DNA of 64,000 nt. It comes from CANDYO01 sp964627795 (GTDB lineage Bacteria > Pseudomonadota > Alphaproteobacteria > Rickettsiales > CANDYO01). The position numbers and the translations under genes were made by a program. The notes beneath the pieces were generated by a model. That model did not search any database and was not told where the DNA came from. It worked only from the letters and a program-made list of their open reading frames with translations. Position 1 is the first letter of the stretch, and every line of letters starts with the position of its first letter. Shown piece by piece: positions 1-9,173 of the stretch. The stretch spans positions 186,001 through 250,000 of the forward strand of contig CAZVLF010000001.1 of assembly GCA_964627795.1 (NCBI GenBank). The letters run 5' to 3'.

Positions 1-576
1 TATAACACCTTCAGCAATTTCACTTCTTGCTCCAATAAAGCAATTATCTTCAATTATAACTGGATTTGCTTGAAGAGGCTCTAGAACTCCTCCTATACCT
101 ACTCCACCAGAAATATGACAATTTTTTCCAATTTGAGCACAGCTGCCTATAGTTGCCCACGTATCAACCATTGTTGAATCGCCAATATAAGCACCAACAT
201 TAACAAAAGATGGCATTAGAATTACATTTTTCCCAATATGAGCTGACTTTCTAACTACACTTCCTGGAACTGCTCTAACAACACTCGCTTTAAACTCATT
301 TTCTTGCCATAAACTAAACTTTAAATCCATTTTATCAAAGTAATTAAAAGGATTATTTTCATAAATTTTCATCTTCTTTGTTTTAAATGAAAGTAATATA
401 GCTTTTTTTATCCATTCATGTGTTATCCATTCATCATTAATTTTTTCTGCAACTCTCATTTCCCCTGAATCTAGCATTTCAAGAACTTGATCAATTATGT
501 TTATTGCGAAACTTATATCACCTTCTTTGTTTTCCCAAGCCTTCTTGATTACATTATCAAGCTCATTTTTGTTCAT
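1..576 (-). CDS. dapD: 2,3,4,5-tetrahydropyridine-2,6-dicarboxylate N-succinyltransferase (3' end beyond the window)
   Basis: This cytoplasmic enzyme transfers succinyl from succinyl-CoA to tetrahydrodipicolinate in the succinylase route to meso-diaminopimelate and lysine. Reading leftward from ATG 576-574 the frame is open for 192 codons to the window edge. It has the family's alpha-helical N-terminal domain followed by left-handed beta-helix hexapeptide repeats, with recognisable stretches such as VNVGAYIGDSTMVDTWA and GGVGIGGVLEPL. Usual length is about 275 residues, so roughly 80 C-terminal residues are missing. It is transcribed divergently from the zinc-ribbon gene starting at 642. Together with lysC near the other end of the window it shows that the DAP branch needed for peptidoglycan is kept. 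Identification is firm. Confidence 0.95.
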   Translation of the reverse strand, partial: MNKNELDNVIKKAWENKEGDISFAINIIDQVLEMLDSGEMRVAEKINDEWITHEWIKKAILLSFKTKKMKIYENNPFNYFDKMDLKFSLWQENEFKASVVRAVPGSVVRKSAHIGKNVILMPSFVNVGAYIGDSTMVDTWATIGSCAQIGKNCHISGGVGIGGVLEPLQANPVIIEDNCFIGARSEIAEGVI

Positions 577-641
577 TTACTTGTCCCCATATTTTAGCTA
601 TTATCAATATATTATTAGTTTTACCTATTATCAATAAGTTT

Positions 642-1238
642 ATGATCATTACTTGTGAGCAATGCAAAGCAAAATATAGCATTGCCGACAAATTTATAGG
701 GCCAAAAGGCAAAATGGTTAGGTGCAATAAGTGCGAACATACTTGGATGGCCTGCAATATAAGTTATTTACCTAATAACAAGAATAACATAACGTCAAAT
801 CACTATGAAAAGATAGGAAATTATTTACACTGTATTCAATATACTTTAATAATAATCTTATTTTTAATAAGCTTCATTTTTTTCCCTAACCTATGGAATA
901 AAATTAAGCCACTTGAAGAAATATACCAATATTTTGGCATTTATAGCAGCCAAGGAATTATTATTGATAAACTTGATTACCAACTAGATAAACAATCTAT
1001 TAAAATTAATGGCAAAATAATAAATTTATCCAACAAACCAAGAAAAATTCCTTTAATTAGATATAGGATTAAAGATCGTGATAATAATAAAATTTTTCAA
1101 TATACTGAAAATAATGAGGAATTAATTTTAAATCCTGGTGATTATTTAAAGATCAATAAAAAAATAATTAACCTAAATGTTGAAGATGCAATATTACAAA
1201 TTGATATTGGTAATAAATTAGAATTATTTTTAAAATAA
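642..1238 (+). CDS. MJ0042-type zinc-ribbon, single-pass membrane protein (DUF3426-like)
   Basis: This 198-residue protein begins with a zinc-ribbon finger holding two CxxC pairs (Cys5/Cys8 and Cys28/Cys31), the MJ0042 finger found at the N-terminus of many alphaproteobacterial membrane proteins. One hydrophobic segment follows at about residues 67-85. The C-terminal part, about 105 residues, is beta-rich and resembles the DUF3426 region, including the phrase KINGKIINLSNKPRKIP. The finger is predicted cytoplasmic and the tail periplasmic. Its function is not established; a regulatory or envelope role is usually assumed for the family. It is divergent from dapD and followed by two tRNA genes. 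Family assignment is good, function unknown. Confidence 0.8.
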   Translation: MIITCEQCKAKYSIADKFIGPKGKMVRCNKCEHTWMACNISYLPNNKNNITSNHYEKIGNYLHCIQYTLIIILFLISFIFFPNLWNKIKPLEEIYQYFGIYSSQGIIIDKLDYQLDKQSIKINGKIINLSNKPRKIPLIRYRIKDRDNNKIFQYTENNEELILNPGDYLKINKKIINLNVEDAILQIDIGNKLELFLK

Positions 1239-1282
1239 ATAATAGACAATTTAATAATTTTTGTTATAAGTTAAAGTTCTAT

Positions 1283-1368
1283 GCGGTCGTGGCGGAATGG
1301 TAGACGCGCAGCGTTGAGGTCGCTGTACTCTAACGGGTGTGGAAGTTCAAGTCTTCTCGACCGCACCA
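1283..1368 (+). tRNA. tRNA-Leu (anticodon GAG)
   Basis: The acceptor arms GCGGTCG (1283-1289) and CGACCGC (1358-1364) pair perfectly, with discriminator A at 1365 and an encoded CCA at 1366-1368. The anticodon stem CAGCG/CGCTG encloses loop TTGAGGT, giving anticodon GAG at 1316-1318. A long variable arm follows, as expected for a class II tRNA. It reads CUU and CUC codons. Confidence 0.97.
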
Positions 1369-1437
1369 TTTAATATAATTTATAATTTTTGTTCTTTACA
1401 AACTTAAATACATAATATATATTAACTTTCACCTTAT

Positions 1438-1514
<77 letters not shown>

Positions 1515-1699
1515 AATATTTCTAAGACTTTCAATAATTTAAAAAATTTATTTAAATTACTTGTTGCTGTTCCCTTACTACTTTCTGATAAGCTCATCAT
1601 ATCTTTAAAGATCATTATTTAATCTTTTTGTTTGCAATTTACCTTTATGAAGGTTTAAAGCCTTTAGCTTTCCCTATAAGAGTAAAGTATGTTTAAAAA

Positions 1700-2003
1700 A
1701 AACGTAGAGCTTGACCAGCTAATCAATGTTGGGGTATAGATATTACCTTTATTAAACTTTCAGTAAGCCCTCTGTCTATTTGCATTAATTTACTTGTACA
1801 GAGCAGATTCATAGTTGCTCATAAGATTACTAACATTATGAAAGCTTGTCACGTTATTGAAACCGCAGAAACTGTAATAATAATTTAGGGAGCACCTGAG
1901 ACTTGCAATTTAGACCGGAGAGCACAATTTAGAAGAAAACTATGAATCGAAAAGCTCAATGAACACTATCTTAAAAGACGAATAAAAATCACCTCTAAGA
2001 ATT
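1700..2003 (+). pseudogene. Remnant of an IS3-family transposase (OrfB, integrase core)
   Basis: No intact frame exists, but pieces of the DDE integrase core of IS3-family OrfB proteins can be read in order across frames. The motif NQCWGIDIT starts at 1721, matching the family's PNQVWxxDITYI. IVAHKITNIMKACHVIET follows, and then APETCNLDRRAQF, corresponding to APExxNTDxGSQFTS around the second catalytic Asp. A stop just before 1721, at least one frameshift near 1760, a TAG near 1887 and a later TGA interrupt it. The C-terminal catalytic Glu region is missing. The remnant occupies most of the 547-base gap between tRNA-fMet and the ankyrin pseudogene. I saw no terminal inverted repeats. IS3 is the best family; the subgroup is uncertain. 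Confidence 0.7.
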
Positions 2004-2061
2004 AATTAATTAAATAATTATTGAGGAATTAATAACTATTAATCCTTAATAAGGTAAAAAA

Positions 2062-4029
2062 ATGAGCTTAGCTGATTTAGTTCAATACTTAAATCGCCAA
2101 ACACCCGGATTTAATATGGCAGATTTCAGTTTAAACACTCTTACTCCAGTTGAAAGAGTGCAATTTAGAGAAATCTCTTTAGACAATAAAAATAAAATAG
2201 CATTTTTAGCCGCGCAGAATGGCAACCTAAATGTACTGAAGCAACTAATAGATGATTATGAATTTGATATAATGGCAGCCAGAAATAGCCCGAATCTAAC
2301 AGTCTTGCATAAGGCCATATTTTATGGTCATGAGGCAATAATAGAGTTTTTATCGACGCAATATCCTGAGCTTATTTACAAATTTCCGAAATTAAAACTA
2401 CCTGAAGGTCCTAGGCAAAATGAAGTTTTAGATATATTTTTTAAATATTATCCTGATTATTTTCATGCGAAAGATTCATTTGGAGAGACTCCTTTGCAAT
2501 TGCAGCTGAAGAAAATAAACTACTTTTAGTTAAATTTATACTAGATAAAAACCCTGATCTTATTTATATAAAAAACGATTTAGATAGAACCCCTATTGAA
2601 AATATTGGTAAATATCTGCATGAAAATGGCTTTAATAATTTATATGCTCCCTATTTAAGAGTCAAATTTCCAATGCTGCAATTGTTTTTAGAGCGAGATT
2701 TTAGCATTATTTCTTTGTTAGATAATGAGTGTCTGCCTTCAATTTTGAGGCTAGCACTACATAAAAAGCATATCTCATTAATTGAATCAATATTAAGGAT
2801 AAATCCTGAAGCTGCTTTAATACCATTCAGGGATAGAGAAACGCTTCTTGATTATGCTTTAACAAACGGGCATAAAAAAATAGTTGAATTAATAATAGCG
2901 CTAAATCCTGAAGCTGCTTTCATACCGGGTATAAATGGAAAAACGCCTCTTGATTATGCTGCAATAAACGGGCATAAGGAAATAGTTGAATTAATAATAA
3001 CACTAAATCCTAAAGCTGCTTTGATACCAGATATAAATGGAAAAAGGCCTCTTGATTATGCTTTAATAAACGGGCATAAGGAAATAGTTGAATTAATATT
3101 AGAAGCTCACGCCCCTCTTTATTTCATAAAAGCTTTCCAAGACTCAAAAGCATTAGACGCTATGAATCTGAAAGGTAATCGATTTAATCTTGTGATTCCA
3201 CCAAAATATATACTAAAAAATCCTAAAATTCTCTCAGTGAAAGACGAAAAAGGTAAAACTGTTGTAGACTATCTAAATAATCCAGAGGATGCTAATATGC
3301 TAAATGTTGGACATCAATTATTAGTTGCTCGTGACGCAATAGAGTCGTTAGGTAGTGTAAATTATTTTATGAAAAATGTATGTAAAATACCATTTGGAGT
3401 ACCTTCATTACTTTTAAATTCAATGTTCAAAATTCCTGCGCACTTTGCAATTAACTATTGAGTAGCTTATTATATGGCTGGCAATGAAGGTTTATTATCT
3501 CCTTCTCCATTAGCTCATTCAACTTTGTATTCTGTTGGTGTTATTACGCATGAAAAACTTTTGCCAATGAGCTTTAGTAAACAAGTGAAAATTGATTCTT
3601 TAGATACATTTATATCTTAATGCATTCCATCAATGTTATCGGGCGCTTATTATGAATATTTTTTATCGTCAGTAACTGGAAAGTATTATGCTTGGCGCTG
3701 CCGCAGCAGTTCAAGGCGCAGCTTCAGCTGCAGTGTATTGCTATTTAAATAATCAAAGAGAGTTAAGTGAGAGCTCAAATTATTTAGTTAAAGCTATTGA
3801 CATAGGGGTGGGGGTTTTAAGTGTGATTGGAGCTAATGAAGTAGAAGAATCTAAAATTGGAACAGTTCCTAAAATTCTTTCTGTAATTAATAATATTGTG
3901 CTAACAGATATTGTTGCTAGAGCTAGTTTAGGTTTAGTAGGTGACCTTATTGATTCAATAAGTAGCACCGGTATGGATGCATTAACTTATATAGGAAATT
4001 ATTTTTCTTCTGATCAGGGCGAACTCTAG
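2062..4029 (+). pseudogene. Decayed ankyrin-repeat protein gene
   Basis: One ancestral gene of about 650 codons is broken by four lesions. A one-base loss in the T run near 2493-2496 ends the first frame at 2529, yet the next frame continues at once with FAIAAEENKLLLVKF and runs past the internal ATG at 2673. An in-frame TGA lies at 3459-3461 and a TAA at 3618-3620. A one-base gain near 3685 moves the reading to the 3688-4029 segment. The middle holds at least three near-identical ankyrin repeats (about 2800-3110) built on units like TPLDYAAINGHKEIVELI. The C-terminal part is hydrophobic and Ala/Gly-rich. In Rickettsiales such proteins are often secreted effectors. The N-terminal piece could still be translated, but the pattern is that of a pseudogene. 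Confidence 0.85.
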
Positions 4030-4225
4030 TTAAAAAAGAGGTTACTGGATTTTTGTAAGGATGACGTGTTATTTTGATTTAAAAAGAATGCACCAAAGTC
4101 CATCATTCTGAGTTAAGTATTGAAGATTTCTGCATAACGCAACTTTTGCCTGCATTTGTATTAGTCTGAATTTAACCTTATAGTGAGCCAATAACTGTTT
4201 AATGAACTCAACAACTGAGATTAAA

Positions 4226-4620
4226 ATGACAAATCTACAACAAAAAATCATTAAACCGAAGCTTGAGGCATTAGAATTAGCCAAACACCTAAGAAACTTG
4301 CAGTAGGCATGTAAAGCTATGGGATATAGCAAAGATAATTACTATTGTTTTTAAAGAACTCTACGAAAATGGAAGAGAAGAAGCTAGAAATTAGTAGAAA
4401 GAAACCCACACTCACAAACAGAGTAGAACCACATATAGAAAAAGCTACAATATTAGTAGCTTTTTTGTATATAAGGTTTTAGACAATTACGTGTTTCTAA
4501 CGAATTAAAAAACAAGGCATTATAGGTTCTCATTGAGGAGTAAGTTCGATATGGGTTAGAAACGACCTAAATAATTTTAAGAAAAGATTACAAGCTTTAG
4601 ATCTAATTTTGAATAACTAA
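4226..4620 (+). pseudogene. Remnant of an IS481-family transposase (N-terminal part)
   Basis: Across shifting frames the N-terminal helix-turn-helix region of an IS481-type transposase can be read in order. QACKAMGYSKDNYYCF and KELYENGREEA come first, then EISRKKPTLTNRVEPHIEK, RQLRVSNELK and finally VSSIWVRNDLNNFKKRLQAL. Each matches the family's characteristic helix-turn-helix and linker phrases. Stops and frameshifts occur between segments, and the catalytic DDE domain that should follow is absent. The rest of the gap up to 5078 contains no recognisable gene. Together with the IS3 remnant it brackets the decayed ankyrin gene. Confidence 0.75.
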
Positions 4621-5078
4621 AGCTGATTTTTGTTTACATAATGATATAATTTAAAATATGCAAAAAAATTAAATCGCTAACCACCACTCTGGAGGAAGTA
4701 ACTTTTAAGGAAAAGTTATATTAGATAACCTTCTCCACCCTGATTAATATAATGTTCTTAAGCCAGAAAGTAGGAGTACTAAAACCTCTATCAAGCAATA
4801 TATTAGATAAGGTTTATTATAAAAATATTATAATTTTGCTTTATCCAAATTTTATAACTTATTAAGTAACTAGCTTAAAGTTCAATATTTGTAAAGTTTC
4901 AGAAAAATATTGAAACAAGATAACTTTAGATAATTTCTTATATAAATTAGTTCATATTCTATAAATAAATTTAAGAAAACCTTAAAAATAATTAAAATAT
5001 TATTTAATATTGATATATATATTTTTTATTAATATATTAATTATATTGTTACAAATATATAAAACTTGGTAAATTATT
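4621..5078. other. Intergenic stretch without a recognised gene
   Basis: The segment has many stops in all frames and becomes extremely AT-rich toward 4960-5070. A short broken frame on the + strand around 4675-4810 gives fragments such as NHHSGGSNF and LDNLLHPD, which may be eroded coding sequence but match no family I know. The last 100 bases presumably carry the promoter of the ankyrin-OTU gene; I cannot pick a convincing -35/-10 pair out of the AT background. Confidence 0.4.
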
Positions 5079-7019
5079 GTGAAAAGAAAAATTGATGAAT
5101 CATTAGATATAGAAGAATCAGCTAGTAAAAAAGCAAGATTACCTCAACTTAGCAATTTTTTGGAACAAGAACCTTCAGATGAGAACTATTTAGAATTAAT
5201 ACATGATGATTTGATGGATTCAGATTATGTATCAGAAGATGAAGAAAGTTTAGACGCAGAAGAAGAATTTGAAAGCTATATTCATTCAACCGGTAGAATT
5301 ATTTTAGAAGAATTTGAAGATTTATTAGATACAGGAAGTTTAGATGAGTTTCAGCTTTTCTTTTCAAATCTTTCTAAAGAAATAAGTACAAGAATTGTAA
5401 ATTATTATGGAGAATATTTTTTACCTTTAGTGAGAGCAATATGGAGCAATATTGATTCACTTGAAAAAGTAAGATTTCTTATAGATAATGAAGCATATCC
5501 TGATTTATATGATTCAGTAGGTCTTACTCCCCTAATGGCAGCCTCTTCCATTAATAACTTAGAAATTGTGAAATTACTTCTAGAACACGGAGCAGCTGAA
5601 TCAATAAACGAGGGTAGGGATGAAGGAATTACGGCCTTAATGTTCGCATGCAGATCAGGGAATTTAGAAATTGTAACTTTACTTTTAAAAAATGGAGCAA
5701 CAGATTCAATAAATAACATAGCAGCATATAGTGAAACATCTCCAGCTAGAACTGCTTTATCATATGCGATAGGAGATAACCATGATGGTGCAGAGTTAAG
5801 AATTGATGAAACAAGTAGATTAGAACTTGTTAAGTTATTGGTAAATAATGGCGCTAATATTTATGATGATTCTAAAAAATTTTCTGAAGCAAATAGGCAC
5901 TTAGCAATAGCTGTTGAATTTCAATATTATAAAATTATAGAATTCTTCTTGGAATATTTAACCTCAAATAAATCCGATGAACTAATTAAAACAATTGAAT
6001 ATTTGTTAATTAAAGCTACGAATAACAAGAAAATTGGAGTAGTAAATTTATTTTTAGACAATATTAAACCAAATGACTATGTGAATCATCAAGTTATAAG
6101 CTTATTACTTAAATATTCTAATATTATCGCTAGTGATCCATCTTATGTTTCTACTATCTTTAAACTTATAGCAGATCATTATGCTGAATCAACAATTTTG
6201 AATTTACTAGAAAAAACAAAAAATATACCAATAGCAAACAAGATTACCAAAGCCTACATATATAACATTACAAATAAAAGTTCTAAAATTTTTAGTTATA
6301 TAACTAAAGCAAGCAAAACTAGAGATTTTTCTAAACTTGAATTAGGACCTGCTTATCAATTAATGGGAGAGTTTCTCGGCGAAAAAGAGATTGAAAGATT
6401 AACTACGGAAATTAATAACGAACAAAAAATTACTGATACCATTAAATCTATTGAACAAAAAGGTTTAAAAGTTATAGATGTTCCAGGAGACGGAAACTGT
6501 TTTTTCCATGCCCTGGCTATTTTTCTTAATAATGATGCAGATGCTATTCGGCAAACTGCTGTAAATCACATTAGAGAAAATCAATCTATATTCTCAGAGT
6601 TCTTTGATGAAGAAATTGAATCTGCATTAACAAGAATAGAAGAATCCGGAGAATGGGCAGATAACATATTAATTCAAGCAGTTGCTAATGCTTTTGATAT
6701 TAGAATCAATATATTAAATGTTGAGGGTAGAACAATCGAAATTCAACCATATAAACAAGATAGGATAGAATTTATTCGTGAAGTTAAAGTTTTTTATACT
6801 GGTAATCATTACATGGCTATCTTAGAAACAAATGAGAAAGATAAGGTTTATCATGATTTTGATGAATTAGACCTATCAGATTGGATGATTGAAAGCAATC
6901 TTACAACTAACCAAAGCAATTTTATAAGACCTAATTGCAGTGATCCTTTACTAGATGCAGGAGCATCTAAAGATGCTGTATTTAGAACTATTATGACTAG
7001 TTTAATTTTACCTTATTAA
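5079..7019 (+). CDS. Ankyrin-repeat protein with C-terminal OTU cysteine protease domain (predicted host-directed deubiquitinase)
   Basis: The 646-residue protein combines three parts. Residues 2-20 hold two basic clusters, KRK (2-4) and KKAR (17-20), separated by 12 residues, the layout of a bipartite nuclear localisation signal. An acidic region follows. Residues about 145-290 carry ankyrin repeats (TPLMAASSINNLEIVKLLLEHGA is typical, split here for length: TPLMAASSINN, LEIVKLLLEHGA). Residues about 467-585 are an OTU domain with the catalytic triad candidates Asp471 and Cys474 in PGDGNCFF and His577 in GNHYMAIL. OTU enzymes cleave ubiquitin chains, and bacterial ones normally act inside host cells. 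The start is a GTG; no ATG lies nearby and the nuclear-signal-like segment follows directly. There is no Sec signal, so type IV secretion is the likely route (inference). The next gene, at 7147, may be a partner. Confidence 0.85.
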   Translation: MKRKIDESLDIEESASKKARLPQLSNFLEQEPSDENYLELIHDDLMDSDYVSEDEESLDAEEEFESYIHSTGRIILEEFEDLLDTGSLDEFQLFFSNLSKEISTRIVNYYGEYFLPLVRAIWSNIDSLEKVRFLIDNEAYPDLYDSVGLTPLMAASSINNLEIVKLLLEHGAAESINEGRDEGITALMFACRSGNLEIVTLLLKNGATDSINNIAAYSETSPARTALSYAIGDNHDGAELRIDETSRLELVKLLVNNGANIYDDSKKFSEANRHLAIAVEFQYYKIIEFFLEYLTSNKSDELIKTIEYLLIKATNNKKIGVVNLFLDNIKPNDYVNHQVISLLLKYSNIIASDPSYVSTIFKLIADHYAESTILNLLEKTKNIPIANKITKAYIYNITNKSSKIFSYITKASKTRDFSKLELGPAYQLMGEFLGEKEIERLTTEINNEQKITDTIKSIEQKGLKVIDVPGDGNCFFHALAIFLNNDADAIRQTAVNHIRENQSIFSEFFDEEIESALTRIEESGEWADNILIQAVANAFDIRINILNVEGRTIEIQPYKQDRIEFIREVKVFYTGNHYMAILETNEKDKVYHDFDELDLSDWMIESNLTTNQSNFIRPNCSDPLLDAGASKDAVFRTIMTSLILPY

Positions 7020-7146
7020 TTTTAGTTAATTTTTTAAAGCAAAATTTTTTCTTTTGTTAGATTTAGCTTCCTTCTGAATCTAATATTAACTATTTGTTAA
7101 TTTTGTTCGGATTTAATCTTTCATAAATATAATTATAGAAAAATTT

Positions 7147-8457
7147 ATGAAACAAGATAATTTTAGAAGGCAAATAAAAGTTACTGGCGTTTTTGATGAT
7201 GATATAGACTTAGATGAATTTAATCCTAACAAAGGAAAGCTTGGTACTAATTTTGATTCTCAAAAACTAATAAAATCTTTTGAAGAAACTATTTCTGAAT
7301 ATATAAATTCAAGAATATCTAAAGAAGACTTTATATCCAAATTTAGTGAAACCACTTTAATGCAGCTGGATGTATTTTCTTTAGATGAAAATATTAATAA
7401 TCAAATTTTATCTTACTCTTCTCAACTTGTTGATAAATTAGAAGAATTTAAGCAGCTAAAAGAAGAAGTAGCAAAAGAGAATTCAAAAAATATTTTTCAG
7501 AAAATAATGGATAATTTTATTTCTTTTATTACTCGAACAAAAACAAATTCTCAAATCTTAAAAGAAAGATCAAATCTAATATTAAATTCTAATTCTAGCT
7601 TACTTCAAGAAATAGTTACCAATGTAGGTAATAACAAAGAAAAAAATACTGATCTTGAAGCTGCAGGAAGAAACCTTCTTGCTGAATCAAACAACCACCA
7701 CTTGGTAGACTTATTACTCAAGCCAGAGGAATTAGATAAACTCACTTCTCAGGAAGTTAAAACACTCTATTACTTAACCATAAGAAATTTTAGTCGCGGG
7801 GGAGATGAAAAAGAAGAGTGGGATAAAATTGAAGAATTTGATACAGGGAGAGAACTTTGCACTAAAGAAAAAATGCTTAAATACTTGCATAGCATGGTTA
7901 AAAGGCGAAATCAGTTAAATCTTCCTATTTCTAAAAAAGAAATTATTGAATATAAACTAGCTAAAATATCCAGCAAACTTGAGAATTTTAAGGAACAGCT
8001 TTCTAACCTTGAATCATTAGAACAAAGCAAAGATTATTCTGCCTGTAAAGAAATAGTAAAACAACTTGAAGAAAAAGAACAAATATATAATGATCTTTAT
8101 GATAGATATATCATTCAAGACATTGCAGGCAATTCCTCTCGAGGTCTTAAAGATGCAAAAATTATAGAAGGAAATATTACAGAAGAACTCAGTAAACATA
8201 AATCAGCAGTTAAAAGGTTAAATCGAACAAATTATGATGATTTTGAAGAAAATATGCACAGCTTAATAAGCTCTGGACAATCTATAGAAGATTCAGTGAA
8301 TAATTCTTTTAAAAAACTTGGTATAGAATTAGGGCCCCTTAAGCATAACTTTAGTAAATTAGTTAAATATATTGATATTAGCTTTCCTTCTCAGCCTTCA
8401 AAAGAAGCAGCTAAAACTAATAAAAATCCTTCTTTAGAATTACCCCCAAGGCATTAA
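7147..8457 (+). CDS. Unknown 436-residue helical/coiled-coil protein
   Basis: I do not recognise a family. The protein is acidic and lysine-rich and predicted largely helical, with likely coiled-coil segments around residues 80-120 and 260-340 (heptad-like stretches such as ISSKLENFKEQLSNLESLEQ). It has no signal peptide or convincing membrane segment. The N-terminus contains an acidic run, FDDDIDLDEF, and the C-terminus is Pro/Ser/Lys-rich. It starts 127 bases after the ankyrin-OTU gene on the same strand and ends before petA. Base composition resembles the OTU gene, and its position inside the accessory island suggests a lineage-specific effector or an accessory to the OTU protein; that is inference. 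Confidence 0.7.
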   Translation: MKQDNFRRQIKVTGVFDDDIDLDEFNPNKGKLGTNFDSQKLIKSFEETISEYINSRISKEDFISKFSETTLMQLDVFSLDENINNQILSYSSQLVDKLEEFKQLKEEVAKENSKNIFQKIMDNFISFITRTKTNSQILKERSNLILNSNSSLLQEIVTNVGNNKEKNTDLEAAGRNLLAESNNHHLVDLLLKPEELDKLTSQEVKTLYYLTIRNFSRGGDEKEEWDKIEEFDTGRELCTKEKMLKYLHSMVKRRNQLNLPISKKEIIEYKLAKISSKLENFKEQLSNLESLEQSKDYSACKEIVKQLEEKEQIYNDLYDRYIIQDIAGNSSRGLKDAKIIEGNITEELSKHKSAVKRLNRTNYDDFEENMHSLISSGQSIEDSVNNSFKKLGIELGPLKHNFSKLVKYIDISFPSQPSKEAAKTNKNPSLELPPRH

Positions 8458-8534
8458 AAATTAAAAGGAGCATATATAAATTTAATTGTTATATCATTAA
8501 ATGAGTTATAAAACCTTGGATTATATTATCAATC

Positions 8535-8562
8535 TAGACAATTTAAAAAAGTCTTTTATAAT
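8535..8562 (+). promoter_or_regulatory. Probable promoter of petABC
   Basis: A TAGACA hexamer (8535-8540, one mismatch to the sigma70 -35 consensus) is separated by 16 bases from a perfect TATAAT (8557-8562). The petA start follows about 40 bases downstream. No competing signal of this quality lies in the gap after the unknown gene. Confidence 0.55.
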
Positions 8563-8601
8563 TGCAAGAATATTGAATAAATCTACTGATAGAGATAAAT
8601 T

Positions 8602-9162
8602 ATGAGCGAAGAAATTAATGAAGAAAAAGCATGCTGTATGCTAAATGAACCCCCAAAAAGCTCGGAAAGAAGAGATTTTATGGTTTTAACTGCTTCTGCA
8701 GTTGCTGCTGTTGGAGCAGCAGTATGTACCTGGCCTGTAATTAATTCTTTAAATCCGGCTGAAGATGTGCTTGCTCTTTCCTCAGTTGAAGTGGATTTAA
8801 GCAACGTTAAGCCAGGACAAACAATAAAGGTAATGTGGAGAGGTAAGCCTGTTTTTATTACTCACCGCACTCAAAAACAAATTGATGAAGCAAAAGCTGT
8901 ACCCTTATCAGATCTAAAAGACCCTCAAGAAGATGGCGAAAGAGTACAAGCTGGACATGAGCAATGGTTAGTTATGGTTGCAGTTTGCACTCATCTTGGA
9001 TGCATACCTTTAGCAAATAAAGGAGAATATGACGGCTTTTTCTGTCCATGCCATGGTTCTGATTATGATACTTCTGGAAGAATAAGAAAAGGTCCTGCAC
9101 CCAAAAATTTATTAATTCCTAATTATCGCTTCGTTGATGATAATAAAATTATTATCGGTTAA
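8602..9162 (+). CDS. petA: Ubiquinol-cytochrome c reductase, Rieske iron-sulfur subunit
   Basis: This is the [2Fe-2S] subunit of the cytochrome bc1 complex, passing electrons from ubiquinol to cytochrome c1 at the periplasmic face. The N-terminus carries a Tat-like signal anchor (RRDFMVLTASAVAAVG) that also serves as the membrane helix. Cluster ligands are visible in CTHLGC (Cys129, His131, with disulfide Cys134) and CPCHGS (Cys148, His151, with disulfide Cys150). The length of 186 residues is normal. It is the first gene of petABC, followed by petB after 11 bases with a strong AGGAGA ribosome binding site. Confidence 0.97.
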   Translation: MSEEINEEKACCMLNEPPKSSERRDFMVLTASAVAAVGAAVCTWPVINSLNPAEDVLALSSVEVDLSNVKPGQTIKVMWRGKPVFITHRTQKQIDEAKAVPLSDLKDPQEDGERVQAGHEQWLVMVAVCTHLGCIPLANKGEYDGFFCPCHGSDYDTSGRIRKGPAPKNLLIPNYRFVDDNKIIIG

Positions 9163-9173
9163 AGGAGAATTTC

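Noticed and set aside
2800..3110. Regular repeats that could suggest a CRISPR array
   Set aside because: The repeats are in phase with codons, about 99-102 bases long, contiguous and encode ankyrin units.
2673..3461. Apparent independent ankyrin protein starting at an internal ATG
   Set aside because: The frame is open upstream of that ATG and continues the ankyrin sequence of the 2062 frame, so it is the middle of a frameshifted gene.
4069..4332. Open frame of 87 codons on the minus strand
   Set aside because: It overlaps the IS481 remnant on the opposite strand and has no recognisable protein features; it is an antisense shadow.
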